A stretch of 64,000 nt of DNA, taken from NCBI GenBank assembly GCA_934167495.1, contig CAKPKP010000005.1:1-64000 (forward strand), given 5' to 3'. The notes beneath the pieces are model-generated. The model was not told the origin of the DNA, ran no database searches, and saw nothing but the letters and a program-made list of their open reading frames with translations. The position numbers and the translations under genes are program-made. Source of the DNA: an uncultured Clostridia bacterium (GTDB lineage Bacteria; Bacillota; Clostridia; TANB77; CAG-508). This document shows, piece by piece, positions 54,501 through 63,374 of this stretch; positions within the stretch are counted from its first letter, which is position 1, and each line of letters starts with the position of its first letter.

Positions 54501-55901
54501 TTCAAATTCTGCTATTCTCTCTCCATTCTTATATTTTATTATTCCTACTTCTGTTATTTTTTCTGTTCTAAATGAAATACCTGTTGTTTCTAAATCTAAA
54601 ACACAATATTCTGTATCTATATCTTGTCCTTTTGGGAATGTTACACTATTATTTCTGTCTGGCACAAAATATGCCTCAACTCCATATATTACTTTTAAAT
54701 CAGCTCCTGTTTTCTCTAAATATTTATGAGCTTCTGGGAAACTTTGAGCAACACCATGGTCAGTTATAGCAATTGATTTCCAGCCCCATTTTATAGCCTT
54801 TTTTAATAATTCTGCCGCTGGAGTTACCGCATCCATTTGACTCATCTGAGTATGCATATGAAGTTCAACTCTTTTTACCTCAGAATTATCCATTCTTACT
54901 TCTTTTTTCATTCCAGCTGTTTCTATTATTGCATTTGCCATTATTGTAATCTCTTTAGCAAAATTATCAAAAGAAGCTATACCGTCTACTTTTACACCTT
55001 TTGCACTTTTAATTCTATCCAAAACACCTTTAAATTTTGCTTTTTCTATAAAAGCTTTACATGTTATAGAGCTTGTTTTATCGTATACATTAAACATTAA
55101 AATTACTTTTTCATTTTTAATTTCTCTTGAATCTATACTACCTTCTATAACTTCACCATCTATAACAACTTTATTACTATCTGGACCTATTTCACTTATT
55201 TTAGTAAAATCACCCTTCAAATTCATATTTCTACCATATATTAAAGGTGTTACTTCTTCTGGTTCTTCTCCTGTTTCTTCAGCTTTCATTTGAGCTTCAA
55301 TCGCACTTGCTAAAGCTTCTTCTTCTTTTTTCTTAGCAATTTCTGCTTGTGCAATTTTGTTTAGTTCATTAATAGCTGCTTGTTCTTCTTTTTTTACTTG
55401 TTCATCATATAATTTCAAATCTTCTTCAGTCATATTATCAATGTATTTTACTTCATATTTTTTATTATATAAATTTTCTAATAAGTGACTTAATCCTTTA
55501 TCGAATTTTTTAGAATTCAAAAAATCAGAACCCTTTACATTAAGCAATACATCTATTTTATTAGAATTTATTTTTAATTTACTTGTCTTTAGCATTGCCT
55601 TTGTTAAAGGTTCTTTTTTTCCTATATAGTTTATAATGTTGTCCCAATTATTCTCTATATTATTTTCAAATTCATTTTCCGTTTTATATTTTATTTCTAT
55701 TAAAGTTCTATCAACTTTAAATCTATCTTTTAAATAATTTTCAAAATTCTCTATTTCATTTACATTTATCTGATTTTCTGATAATACATCAACTTGCAAT
55801 TTATTTGTTTTCTTGTATAAACTAACATTTGAAACAATTGCGCTTTTTATATTATCTTCCTCTAAATAATCCTTAAATACATCCCTTATATACTTTTCCA
55901 T
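51558..55901 (-). CDS. polC: DNA polymerase III PolC
   Basis: 1447 aa. Order: N-terminal domain, Glu/Ala-rich linker (about 175-215), OB fold, PHP domain (VELHMHTQMSQMDAV), 3'-5' proofreading exonuclease (YCVLDLETTGISF, HNADFDMGF), zinc knuckle CPNCKYSDF...DKDCPKCGH, and the polymerase core with PDIDLNFSGEYQ. Gram-positive leading-strand replicase. GGGGGAA precedes the ATG. Last gene of the pyrH-to-polC run, a normal neighbourhood in Bacillota. Confidence 0.97.
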   Translation of the reverse strand: MEKYIRDVFKDYLEEDNIKSAIVSNVSLYKKTNKLQVDVLSENQINVNEIENFENYLKDRFKVDRTLIEIKYKTENEFENNIENNWDNIINYIGKKEPLTKAMLKTSKLKINSNKIDVLLNVKGSDFLNSKKFDKGLSHLLENLYNKKYEVKYIDNMTEEDLKLYDEQVKKEEQAAINELNKIAQAEIAKKKEEEALASAIEAQMKAEETGEEPEEVTPLIYGRNMNLKGDFTKISEIGPDSNKVVIDGEVIEGSIDSREIKNEKVILMFNVYDKTSSITCKAFIEKAKFKGVLDRIKSAKGVKVDGIASFDNFAKEITIMANAIIETAGMKKEVRMDNSEVKRVELHMHTQMSQMDAVTPAAELLKKAIKWGWKSIAITDHGVAQSFPEAHKYLEKTGADLKVIYGVEAYFVPDRNNSVTFPKGQDIDTEYCVLDLETTGISFRTEKITEVGIIKYKNGERIAEFECFVNPEKPIPPEVVEVTHITDDMVKDAETIDKVMPKVLEFIGNSVLVAHNADFDMGFIKYNCEVLGLDFNNTYIDTLRLSKALFPDYKKYKLGIIADNLGIKVENAHRALDDVITLVAVFEKMLEMLKEKGVKKVDDIDVLGVDEKALKEAYKMPHPYHAIILARNYIGLRNLYKLISYSHLYYFYKKPIILKSLFEKYREGLILGSACEAGELYRAIVAGKPDEEIEEIAKYYDYLEIQPIGNDEYLVRNGTVEDDEGLRNINRKIVKLGEKLEKPVVATCDVHFMDPQDEIYRRILQAGQKYDDADMQAPLFLRTTEEMLDEFLYLGEEKAYEVVVTNTNKIADMCEKISPISGEKCPPHIPGCEETIKEIAYNKAHELYGDPLPEIVQTRLDKELDSIIRNGFSVMYIIAQKLVWKSNEDGYLVGSRGSVGSSFVANMTGITEVNSLQAHYRCPNCKYSDFTDYGYKNGFDLPDKDCPKCGHKLDKDGMDIPFETFLGFNGDKEPDIDLNFSGEYQAKAHKYTEVIFGKGTTFKAGTVGTIADKTAYGYVKGYYEDRHIPVSSAEISRLSVGCTGIKRTTGQHPGGIIVVPKGREIFEFTPVQHPADDPNSDIITTHFDYHSIDQNLLKLDILGHDDPTIIRMLQDITGIDPTKIPLDDKPTMSIFSSTDALGITPEQINSEVASFGVPEFGTKFVRGMLLDTKPKTFEELIRISGLSHGTDVWLNNAQDLINQGIIKLDEAICTRDDIMIYLIKQGLPPNPAFKIMESVRKGKGLKPEQEEMMKEHGVPDWYIAACKKIKYMFPKAHAAAYVTMAFRIAWFKVHIPKAYYSAYFSIRAKQFDSEIMCHGKDKVKNKMKEIDLAGNAAQNKDKEMYPVLELVLEMNERGIKFLPVDLYKSHSIKFIMEDEGIRPPLSAIPGLGPVDAENINIAKNDGKFMSIDDLQIRAKIGKVAIETLKNAGCLDGMSKSNQMSLF

Positions 55902-55924
55902 TTATTCCCCCGATTATATTGTTA

Positions 55925-56476
55925 TCACATAGCAATTATTTTCTTTATATCATCAAAAACTTTTTCTACGTCTTCTATACAATCAATATCAATTCCATTA
56001 TTAAAAATATTACCTGAATTTGTCTTTATTTGAATTTGTCCTAAGTTAAAAATTCTCTCCCAAAAAGTTTGAGAATATGTTACTTCTTTAATATCTTTAT
56101 ATTTTATAATTTTAGATTCTTTTTTAAAAAAAGTATATTCATATATTAATTTTGTTTTATAAAATTTAAATACATATGATTCTATTTTCATCTTTTTTAT
56201 TAGCATATTTACAAAAAACATTGCTAACATAATAGCTAAGAACACCATATATATTTTTAGCATTGAAAAATTTATTGCTCCTATTAATATAATAATCATA
56301 ATAAAAGCATTTTCAACATAAAAGCCTGATTGATGAAGTATCTTAAATTTCTTTTTTAGTTCATATACAACTTCATCATCATTTTTATATTTTTTATCTT
56401 CTAATAATTCATTCATACAATTATTACATATATCTCCTGGTTTTGTTAATTGAGCTCCACAGATTTGACATTTCAT
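55925..56476 (-). CDS. zinc-ribbon membrane protein with PH-like domain
   Basis: 183 aa. N-terminal CQICGAQLTKPGDICNNC is a zinc ribbon, residues 55-95 form two membrane helices, and the C-terminal 80 residues (YEYTFFKKESKIIKYKDIKEVTYSQTFWERIFNLGQIQI) match the pattern of bacterial PH-like (bPH2/YdbT-type) domains. Function unknown; inserted between rseP and polC with 20-base gaps, so part of the operon. AGGTG before ATG. Confidence 0.75.
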   Translation of the reverse strand: MKCQICGAQLTKPGDICNNCMNELLEDKKYKNDDEVVYELKKKFKILHQSGFYVENAFIMIIILIGAINFSMLKIYMVFLAIMLAMFFVNMLIKKMKIESYVFKFYKTKLIYEYTFFKKESKIIKYKDIKEVTYSQTFWERIFNLGQIQIKTNSGNIFNNGIDIDCIEDVEKVFDDIKKIIAM

Positions 56477-56495
56477 AATATATCACCTATTCCTT

Positions 56496-57761
56496 TTATT
56501 TTATAAATATTCTTACTATATCATTGTACGAAATATATATAGAAAAAGTAATTAAAACTAAAAAACCAGCTGTTTGCAATCCAATTTCAAAATTTTCTCT
56601 TAATGGTTTTCTTCTTATTGCTTCAATTATTAATAGTACAATCTTTCCTCCATCTAAAGGAGGGAATGGTAATAAATTTGTAACACCTAATGATAAAGAA
56701 ATTAATGCTAATAAGTAAACAAATTCATAAACACCATTTGTTTCTGCAACCATCTCTGATATTCCAATAGGTCCCATCATTTGGTCTACAGATACTTTAC
56801 CTTTAAATAACATTTTTAAATTATCAATTATTGAAGTTGAAAATCTAACAGTATCCCAAAAGCCATAATAAATATTATTTCCAAAAGACTTATCTGATTG
56901 TTTCATATAAACACCTAAATAATATGCTTTTGAAATAATAGGCTCTATTTCAACATTTATTTCTTCTCCATTTCTTGTTACTGTTATATTTATTTTTCCA
57001 TCTGATGAATTTATTAATTCTACAACGTTATAAGGGTTTGATTCTACATCAATACCATTTATTTTCTGAACTATATCACCTTTTTTTATAATATCACTTG
57101 CTGGTGACTCAGGATACACATATTTAATTTCAGTAGACAAACTTTCACTAGAATTTCCAAAATATATTCCTATATTTTTAGTTTGTTCTTCTGTTGGATT
57201 GACCTTGTAATTGATTATTTCATTATTTCTTTTTATATCTATACTTAATGTTTCTCCAGCATTTTTTTCCATTATATCATCAATGTCATATTTTAAATGC
57301 ACTGTTTTATTATTTATTTTTATAATTTCGTCTCCACTCTGAATTCCTGCAACCTCACAACCATATCCAGAAATAGTATTTTCTATAGTTGTAGTTACAA
57401 AATTCCCATTAGAGCTAACTAATACAAAATATAATATTACTCCAAATATTATATTTACTCCTCCACCCGCTACTACTATCGCAATTCTTTTTGGTATTGG
57501 AGCTTTACTAAAAGAACCTTCTTTATCAGAACGTTCTTCTTCTCCTTCTAAGTTAACAAAACCTCCAAGTGGTATAAGTCTTAATGTATATTTTGTTTCT
57601 TTTCCTTGTTTTTTCCAAATAATTGGACCAAAACCAATTGAAAAATCATTTACCTTAACTTTGCATAATTTAGCTATAAGAAAGTGTCCACCTTCATGAA
57701 TAGTTATAAGAAATCCTAATACAAAAACTATTTTTATAGCATTTATTAATATTTCAAACAA
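56496..57761 (-). CDS. rseP: RIP site-2 metalloprotease RseP/RasP
   Basis: 421 aa, four membrane helices. HEGGH (residues 22-26) in the first helix and LLPFPPLDGG near the end supply the zinc ligands; two PDZ-like segments (KTVHLKYDIDDI and GIDVESNPYNVVELI regions) lie between. Cleaves membrane-embedded substrates such as anti-sigma factors or signal peptides. TTG start after AGGAGG. Usual position between cdsA and polC, but dxr is absent. Confidence 0.95.
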   Translation of the reverse strand: MFEILINAIKIVFVLGFLITIHEGGHFLIAKLCKVKVNDFSIGFGPIIWKKQGKETKYTLRLIPLGGFVNLEGEEERSDKEGSFSKAPIPKRIAIVVAGGGVNIIFGVILYFVLVSSNGNFVTTTIENTISGYGCEVAGIQSGDEIIKINNKTVHLKYDIDDIMEKNAGETLSIDIKRNNEIINYKVNPTEEQTKNIGIYFGNSSESLSTEIKYVYPESPASDIIKKGDIVQKINGIDVESNPYNVVELINSSDGKINITVTRNGEEINVEIEPIISKAYYLGVYMKQSDKSFGNNIYYGFWDTVRFSTSIIDNLKMLFKGKVSVDQMMGPIGISEMVAETNGVYEFVYLLALISLSLGVTNLLPFPPLDGGKIVLLIIEAIRRKPLRENFEIGLQTAGFLVLITFSIYISYNDIVRIFIK

Positions 57762-57772
57762 AATATTACCTC

Positions 57773-58582
57773 CTATATAAACAATATTAATGCATAATAC
57801 GCAAAAGGTGCTATAAATATAACACTATCTATTCTATCTAACATTCCTCCATGACCCGGAATTAAATCACTAAAATCTTTAACATCTAAATTTCTTTTTA
57901 TACTTGATGCTGCAAAATCTCCTATTTGACTAAATGCACTAAGAATTATTCCAAGTATTGCTATAAATATGTACGAAATATTTTGTTCAAAAAAGTTATT
58001 AAGCACAACTGTATATAAAACTACTGAAATAGTTGCACCAACTAAACCAGCTATACAACCTTCTATAGATTTATTTGGACTTACTTTACTAAATTTATGT
58101 TTTCCAAATTTTTTACCAATTGTATATGCTGCTATATCTGTTCCCCATGATGATATAAGTATATACCAAATTAAAAGTTTTCCATTTTCTATTCCATATA
58201 ATATTGGAATAAATACTGTAAATCCAACTATATAGGCAATACCTAAAAATGTATATGCCATATCTTCAAAATTCCATTTTAAATTAGATATTATTACTTG
58301 CAAAAACAATAACAACAAAGTTACTGGTATCATTAAATGAATTATAATATTAATATACTCCTGTGGTATAATATGTATAAAAGCTATAATAGCACAAGCA
58401 ACATATCCTACCCATGATATTGGTTTAATTTTTCCTTTGCAACTTTTACTATATTCATAAAATGATCTCATTGCTATTATAGCCATAAATCCATCAATTA
58501 TATACTTATTTGCAAAAACAAATAACAAAACAACTAATGGTAATCCAATTACACCTGATAAAATTCTTTTTATATTATTCAT
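57773..58582 (-). CDS. cdsA: phosphatidate cytidylyltransferase CdsA
   Basis: 269 aa, seven or eight helices. The signature SSIKRNLDVKDFSDLIPGHG then DRIDS is diagnostic. Makes CDP-diacylglycerol from phosphatidate and CTP, feeding phospholipid synthesis. Works in the same pathway as plsY and gpsA in this window. Ribosome site AAAGG before ATG. Confidence 0.95.
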   Translation of the reverse strand: MNNIKRILSGVIGLPLVVLLFVFANKYIIDGFMAIIAMRSFYEYSKSCKGKIKPISWVGYVACAIIAFIHIIPQEYINIIIHLMIPVTLLLLFLQVIISNLKWNFEDMAYTFLGIAYIVGFTVFIPILYGIENGKLLIWYILISSWGTDIAAYTIGKKFGKHKFSKVSPNKSIEGCIAGLVGATISVVLYTVVLNNFFEQNISYIFIAILGIILSAFSQIGDFAASSIKRNLDVKDFSDLIPGHGGMLDRIDSVIFIAPFAYYALILFI

Positions 58583-58602
58583 ATATTAAAATTTCCTTTC
58601 GT

Positions 58603-59319
58603 TTATTTAGCTCCGAATTTTCTATTTCTTCTTTGATATTCTTCAATAGCTTCTAATAAATCCTCTTCACTAAAATCTGGCCAGTTTTTACTTACGAAAA
58701 CAAATTCAGAATAAACTAATTGCCAAGGTAAAAAATTACTTGTTCTTATTTCTCCACTTGTTCTTATTAATAAATCTGGATCAGGCATATTTTTAGTATA
58801 TAAATTATTTGAAATTAATTCTTCATTTATATCTTCTATATCTATTTTATTTTCTTTTATATCTTTTGCAATATTTTTAACTGCATTTACTATTTCATTT
58901 CTTCCACCATAATTAAATGCAATATTAAAAACTATACCTGTATTATTTTTTGTTTTCTCTTCTGTTTCTTCTATACTTTTTTGTAAACTTTTTGAAAGTT
59001 CCTCTCTGCTTCCTAATATATTAATTTTTATATTTTCTGTGTCTGCCTTTTTTCTAAAATTGTCTATATAGCTTTGAAGTAATAACATTAATGCTCCTAC
59101 CTCTTCTTTACTTCTTTTCCAATTTTCTGTTGAAAAAGCATATACAGTAATATATTTTATTCCTATACTATTTGCATATCTTACTATTTTTTCTAAAGTT
59201 TTAGCTCCTTCTTTATGTCCAAATTTAACATCAAGATTTTTACTTCTTGCCCATCTTCTATTTCCATCCATTATTATTGCTATATGATTTGGTAAATTAT
59301 TATTATCAACTTGAGCCAT
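58603..59319 (-). CDS. uppS: isoprenyl transferase (undecaprenyl diphosphate synthase)
   Basis: 238 aa. IAIIMDGNRRWARSKN (catalytic Asp), GHKEGAKTLE, VYAFSTENWKRS and the terminal PDLLIRTSGEIRTSNFLPWQ are typical cis-prenyltransferase blocks. Produces the lipid carrier for cell-wall synthesis. dxs nearby supplies its isoprenoid precursors. AAGGAG before ATG. Confidence 0.96.
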   Translation of the reverse strand: MAQVDNNNLPNHIAIIMDGNRRWARSKNLDVKFGHKEGAKTLEKIVRYANSIGIKYITVYAFSTENWKRSKEEVGALMLLLQSYIDNFRKKADTENIKINILGSREELSKSLQKSIEETEEKTKNNTGIVFNIAFNYGGRNEIVNAVKNIAKDIKENKIDIEDINEELISNNLYTKNMPDPDLLIRTSGEIRTSNFLPWQLVYSEFVFVSKNWPDFSEEDLLEAIEEYQRRNRKFGAK

Positions 59320-59329
59320 ATTTTTCTCC

Positions 59330-59878
59330 TTATACAGACATTATTTCTTTTTCTTTATTAGCTAATATATTATCTATATCTTCAATTTTCTTGTCTGTCA
59401 TTTTTTGTATAGTTTCTTCTGCTTTTCTTAAATCGTCTTCAGTTATAAGACTTTCTTTTTGCATAGATTTTGCTTCTTCTATTCCATCTCTTCTTATTGA
59501 TCTTATGCTTATTTTAGCTTCTTCAGCTATTTTTTTAATTTCTTTTACTAAGTCTCTTCTTCTTTCCTCTGTTAATTCTGGAAAACTTAATCTTATAACT
59601 TTTCCATCATTATTAGGATTTAATCCAATATCAGAAGCTAATATTGCTTTTTCGATATCTTTTAAAACACTAGCATCCCATGGTTGAATTACTATTAATC
59701 TTGCTTCTGGTATAGAAACACCAGCAACTTGATTTATTGGTGTTGGCACACCGTAATAATCTACTTTTACTTTATTTAATATTGCTGGATTTGCTCTTCC
59801 AGCTCTAATCTCTGCTAAATTTTCTTCATAAACACTTACTGTTTTTTTCATTCTTTCTTCTATCTCATTATATTCCAT
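59330..59878 (-). CDS. frr: ribosome recycling factor
   Basis: 182 aa. Family blocks include [38 protein letters not shown] and [24 protein letters not shown]. Splits ribosomes after termination together with EF-G. I prefer the ATG at 59878 after AAGGTG; the GTG three codons upstream is the alternative. Ten bases from uppS. Confidence 0.96.
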   Translation of the reverse strand: MEYNEIEERMKKTVSVYEENLAEIRAGRANPAILNKVKVDYYGVPTPINQVAGVSIPEARLIVIQPWDASVLKDIEKAILASDIGLNPNNDGKVIRLSFPELTEERRRDLVKEIKKIAEEAKISIRSIRRDGIEEAKSMQKESLITEDDLRKAEETIQKMTDKKIEDIDNILANKEKEIMSV

Positions 59879-59904
59879 AATATTCACCTTTCAAATTAAA
59901 ATTA

Positions 59905-60606
59905 TTATTGTACTATTGTACCTACTTTTTCACCTTTTACTGCTTTAACAATATTTTCTGGTTCACTTATTGCAAATACAAGTAAAGGTATATTGTTTTC
60001 TTTACATAAAGATGTAGCTGTTGCATCCATTACTTTTAAATCTCTATTTAAAATATCTAAATATGTTATTTCATCAAATTTTTCTGCTGTTGGATCTAAT
60101 TTTGGATCTGCAGTATAAACTCCATCTATAGTTTTTGCAAGAAGTATAACTTCTGAATCTGTTTCAGCTGCTCTTAAAGCTGCTGCTGTATCTGTTGTAA
60201 AGTATGGGTTTCCTGTTCCTCCAGCAAATATTACTACTCTACCTTTTTCTAAATGTTTTATAGCTTTTCTTTTTATATATGGTTCTGCTATTTCTCTCAT
60301 TTCTATTGATGTTTGTAATCTTGTAAATATTCCTCTTGCTTCTAATGCATCTTGTAAAGCTAAACCATTTATAGTAGTAGCAAGCATTCCCATGTAATCT
60401 GATGTTGTTCTTTCCATTTGATGTCCATATTTTCCTCTCCAAAAATTTCCTCCTCCTACTACTATAGAAACTTGAACTCCAAGCTCTACTATTTCTTTAA
60501 CTTTATCACAAATGTTTCCTATTGTTTCAGCATCTATTCCAGCTGATTTATTTCCAGCTAATGCTTCCCCACTTAATTTTAGTAATACTCGCTTATATTT
60601 TATCAC
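59905..60606 (-). CDS. pyrH: UMP kinase
   Basis: 233 aa. [18 protein letters not shown] and AAAL-RAAE...[15 protein letters not shown] blocks ([11 protein letters not shown]) identify PyrH, which phosphorylates UMP to UDP and is regulated by UTP and GTP. GTG start after GAGGAGT. First gene of the pyrH-frr-uppS-cdsA-rseP-polC run. The usual rpsB-tsf genes are not directly upstream. Confidence 0.96.
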   Translation of the reverse strand: MIKYKRVLLKLSGEALAGNKSAGIDAETIGNICDKVKEIVELGVQVSIVVGGGNFWRGKYGHQMERTTSDYMGMLATTINGLALQDALEARGIFTRLQTSIEMREIAEPYIKRKAIKHLEKGRVVIFAGGTGNPYFTTDTAAALRAAETDSEVILLAKTIDGVYTADPKLDPTAEKFDEITYLDILNRDLKVMDATATSLCKENNIPLLVFAISEPENIVKAVKGEKVGTIVQ

Positions 60607-60699
60607 AAAAAAACACTCCTCTTCTTATAAATTTTTACTTTTCACATTTTATCATATAATTTATAAAAAAAAAGTGTTTTTTCAAATTTTTTTCAAATT

Positions 60700-61491
60700 T
60701 TATATATATTTTTTTATATTTACTACAACTTTTCCAGATTTTGTTTCTTTTTCTATAGAATCAAATACAAATTTACCTTTTCCTCTTATTGTTATAATAT
60801 CTTTTTCATTTATTTTTTTAGACAATCTTATCTCGTTTTCTGAATTTATAAACACTCTTCCCTCTTCAATTATTTCTGTTGCTTTAGTTCTAGAACACTT
60901 TGCAAGTTCTGATATAAAATTATCTAATCTATTAGAAGATATAATAATCTTAAACTCCTCAAATTCAGTTTTCTTATTTAATAATTCATCAATATTTTCT
61001 ATTTCAATTTTTGCTTTTTTAAATCTTATTAATTGTTCCAAATTCATTTTTATATACTCAGCTATTTCTTTTAAAACAATAATATCAGCTCCATCGCTAT
61101 TTACAATTATATCTCCGAATTTTTCTCTTTTTATTCCAAGTTTCATAATTCCACTCAAATAATCTCTATGTTCATATTTTCCTTTAAGATCATTTGGAAG
61201 AATAATTCTTACTATTTCTAAAATATCTTTAATATTATTTTTGATTAAATCTAAATTTAATTTTTCTGGATAAAATATTAGTACATTTCTATCTGCATTT
61301 TCATTTCTTCCACCATAAAAAATATAATTAGTTATTTTTTCTTGTTTTATTATTTTTTCTGCAATTCCTCTTTGATATAAATCTAAAAAATCTGTATTAA
61401 CAATTTTATTTTTAGATTTGCAAAATTTTATTTTATCTAATATTTTAGCTTGTATTAATAAATCATATTCTTTTTTATTGGCATCTTGCAT
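60700..61491 (-). CDS. S4-domain RNA-binding protein, YlmH-like
   Basis: 263 aa. The C-terminal S4 domain (SSNRLDNFISELAKCSRTKATEIIEEGRVFIN) follows a YlmH-type N-terminal domain with FYGGRNENADRNVLIF and LGIKREKFGDI. YlmH-like proteins bind RNA and ribosomes and are implicated in ribosome quality control. The start overlaps the dxs stop by 37 bases, so translation is coupled. GAGGG before ATG. Confidence 0.82.
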   Translation of the reverse strand: MQDANKKEYDLLIQAKILDKIKFCKSKNKIVNTDFLDLYQRGIAEKIIKQEKITNYIFYGGRNENADRNVLIFYPEKLNLDLIKNNIKDILEIVRIILPNDLKGKYEHRDYLSGIMKLGIKREKFGDIIVNSDGADIIVLKEIAEYIKMNLEQLIRFKKAKIEIENIDELLNKKTEFEEFKIIISSNRLDNFISELAKCSRTKATEIIEEGRVFINSENEIRLSKKINEKDIITIRGKGKFVFDSIEKETKSGKVVVNIKKYI

Positions 61492-63359
61492 ATTTTCCCT
61501 CTATTTGACACATTTTCATTGCATAATTCTTTACATATTTTATAGATACTTTCTATATCTAACCCATAATCTTTTTCTATTTCATCTACATTCCCTTGTT
61601 TTATAAATCTATCTGGGTATCCTAAATTTACTATTTTAGCACCGTTTGCTATTAATTTTATTTGTTCTCCTAATCCGCCTTTTAATATTCCATCTTCGAT
61701 AGTAACAACAGTTTTAGTTTTGTTTATAGATTCTTGTATTGTTTTAGAATCCAATGGTTTTAATGTTCTAGCATTAATTACTTCTACTTTAATTTTATCT
61801 TTTAAAAGCATTTCTTGCACTTGCATAGCTTTTGAAACCATTTTTCCTATGGCAACTATGGTTAAATCATTACCATCGCATAAAATTTCACTTTTTCCAT
61901 ATTCTATTTTTCTATTAATTTCAAATTTATAGGCACTCTCTGAACCTCTTGGATATCTTATAGCAACTGGCTTTCTTAAATTTACAGCAAATTCAAGCAT
62001 ATCTTCTAATTCTCTAAAATCTTTTGGTGCTAATATATTCATATTCGGAATTTGATTTAAAAATGCCATATCGAACATTCCTTGATGAGTTTCACCATCA
62101 TTACCTACAATTCCAGCTCTATCAATACATAGAATAACAGGTAAGTTTTGTAAACATATATCATGTATTATTTGATCATATGCTCTTTGAAGAAAAGATG
62201 AATATATTGGAACAACAGGAATTAATCCTTGTGTAGCAAATCCAGCAGCTAATCCAACAGCATGTTGTTCAGCAATTCCTACATCAAAAAATCTATTTGG
62301 AAATTTCTCTGAAAATTCTTTAAGTCCTGTACCATCAGTCATAGCTGCAGTTATTGCAACAATTTTTTCATTCTGCTTTGCAAGCTTTACAAGTTTGTCC
62401 CCCATGACTCTTGAATAATCAATTTTTCCTTTTGATAATTTTTCTCCTGTAGATATATTAAAGCTTGATGTACTGTGAAAGCTATCTGGTTTTTCTTCAG
62501 CTGGTTTATAACCTTTTCCTTTTTTAGTTAAAACATGTATTAGGATAGGTCCGTCAAGTTCTGTACTTATCTTTAATATTTCTTCTAATTTTTCTATGTT
62601 ATGCCCATCAACAGGCCCTAGATATCTAAAACCAATATCTTCAAAATACATTTTAGGAATTACTAATTGTTTTATACTTCTTTTGAATTTTTGAATTATT
62701 TTTACTAAAAATCTTCCTATAATAGGTATTTTTTGTATAATTCTTTTTCCTGATATATTAGTTTTGGTATATAATTGTTTAGTTCTAAGTTTTGTAAGTA
62801 GCATTGAAATACCACCAACATTTTTAGAAATACTCATCTCGTTATCGTTTAATATTACAATTAAATTTGAATTACTACTTCCTGCATCATTTAAAGCTTC
62901 TAATGCCATTCCACCTGTTAAAGCACCATCACCTATAATTGCTATAACTTTGTTATCTTCTTTTAAAATATCTCTTGACCTTGCCATTCCCAAAGCTATA
63001 GAAATTGAATTACTACTATGCCCTGTATTAAATGTATCATATTCTGATTCTGATGTTTTGGGAAATCCTGCTATTCCATTTTTAGTTCTTAATGTATCTA
63101 TCTTATCTTTTCTACCTGTAAGTATTTTATGTACATATGTCTGATGCCCAACATCCCATATTATTTTATCCTTTGGTGCATTAAAAATTGAATGAATCGC
63201 AATTGTAAGTTCAACTACACCTAAATTAGATGCTAAATGCCCACCTGTTTTTGAAACAGTATTTATAATTAATTCTCTTATTTCTTTTGATAATTCTTTT
63301 TTATCTTCCAAATTTAATTTTTTTAAATCACTTGGATTATTTATACTATCTATTACCAT
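61455..63359 (-). CDS. dxs: 1-deoxy-D-xylulose-5-phosphate synthase
   Basis: 634 aa. GHLASNLGVVELT, WDVGHQTYVHKILTGR and the thiamine diphosphate site GDGALTGGMALEALND with NDNEMSIS; central RFFDVGIAEQHAVGLAAG and C-terminal transketolase domain. First enzyme of the MEP isoprenoid route, using pyruvate and glyceraldehyde 3-phosphate. GGAAG before ATG. Co-transcribed with ylmH-like and the upstream kinase-like gene. Confidence 0.95.
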   Translation of the reverse strand: MVIDSINNPSDLKKLNLEDKKELSKEIRELIINTVSKTGGHLASNLGVVELTIAIHSIFNAPKDKIIWDVGHQTYVHKILTGRKDKIDTLRTKNGIAGFPKTSESEYDTFNTGHSSNSISIALGMARSRDILKEDNKVIAIIGDGALTGGMALEALNDAGSSNSNLIVILNDNEMSISKNVGGISMLLTKLRTKQLYTKTNISGKRIIQKIPIIGRFLVKIIQKFKRSIKQLVIPKMYFEDIGFRYLGPVDGHNIEKLEEILKISTELDGPILIHVLTKKGKGYKPAEEKPDSFHSTSSFNISTGEKLSKGKIDYSRVMGDKLVKLAKQNEKIVAITAAMTDGTGLKEFSEKFPNRFFDVGIAEQHAVGLAAGFATQGLIPVVPIYSSFLQRAYDQIIHDICLQNLPVILCIDRAGIVGNDGETHQGMFDMAFLNQIPNMNILAPKDFRELEDMLEFAVNLRKPVAIRYPRGSESAYKFEINRKIEYGKSEILCDGNDLTIVAIGKMVSKAMQVQEMLLKDKIKVEVINARTLKPLDSKTIQESINKTKTVVTIEDGILKGGLGEQIKLIANGAKIVNLGYPDRFIKQGNVDEIEKDYGLDIESIYKICKELCNENVSNRGKICKMPIKKNMIY

Positions 63360-63374
63360 TTTTCAACTTCCTTT

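Noticed and set aside
60605..60690. AAAAAACACT...AGTGTTTTTT as a terminator between ylmH and pyrH
   Set aside because: The arms are 60 bases apart and the loop is AT-rich; not convincing as a hairpin, and no -10/-35 with a normal spacer was found for a pyrH promoter.
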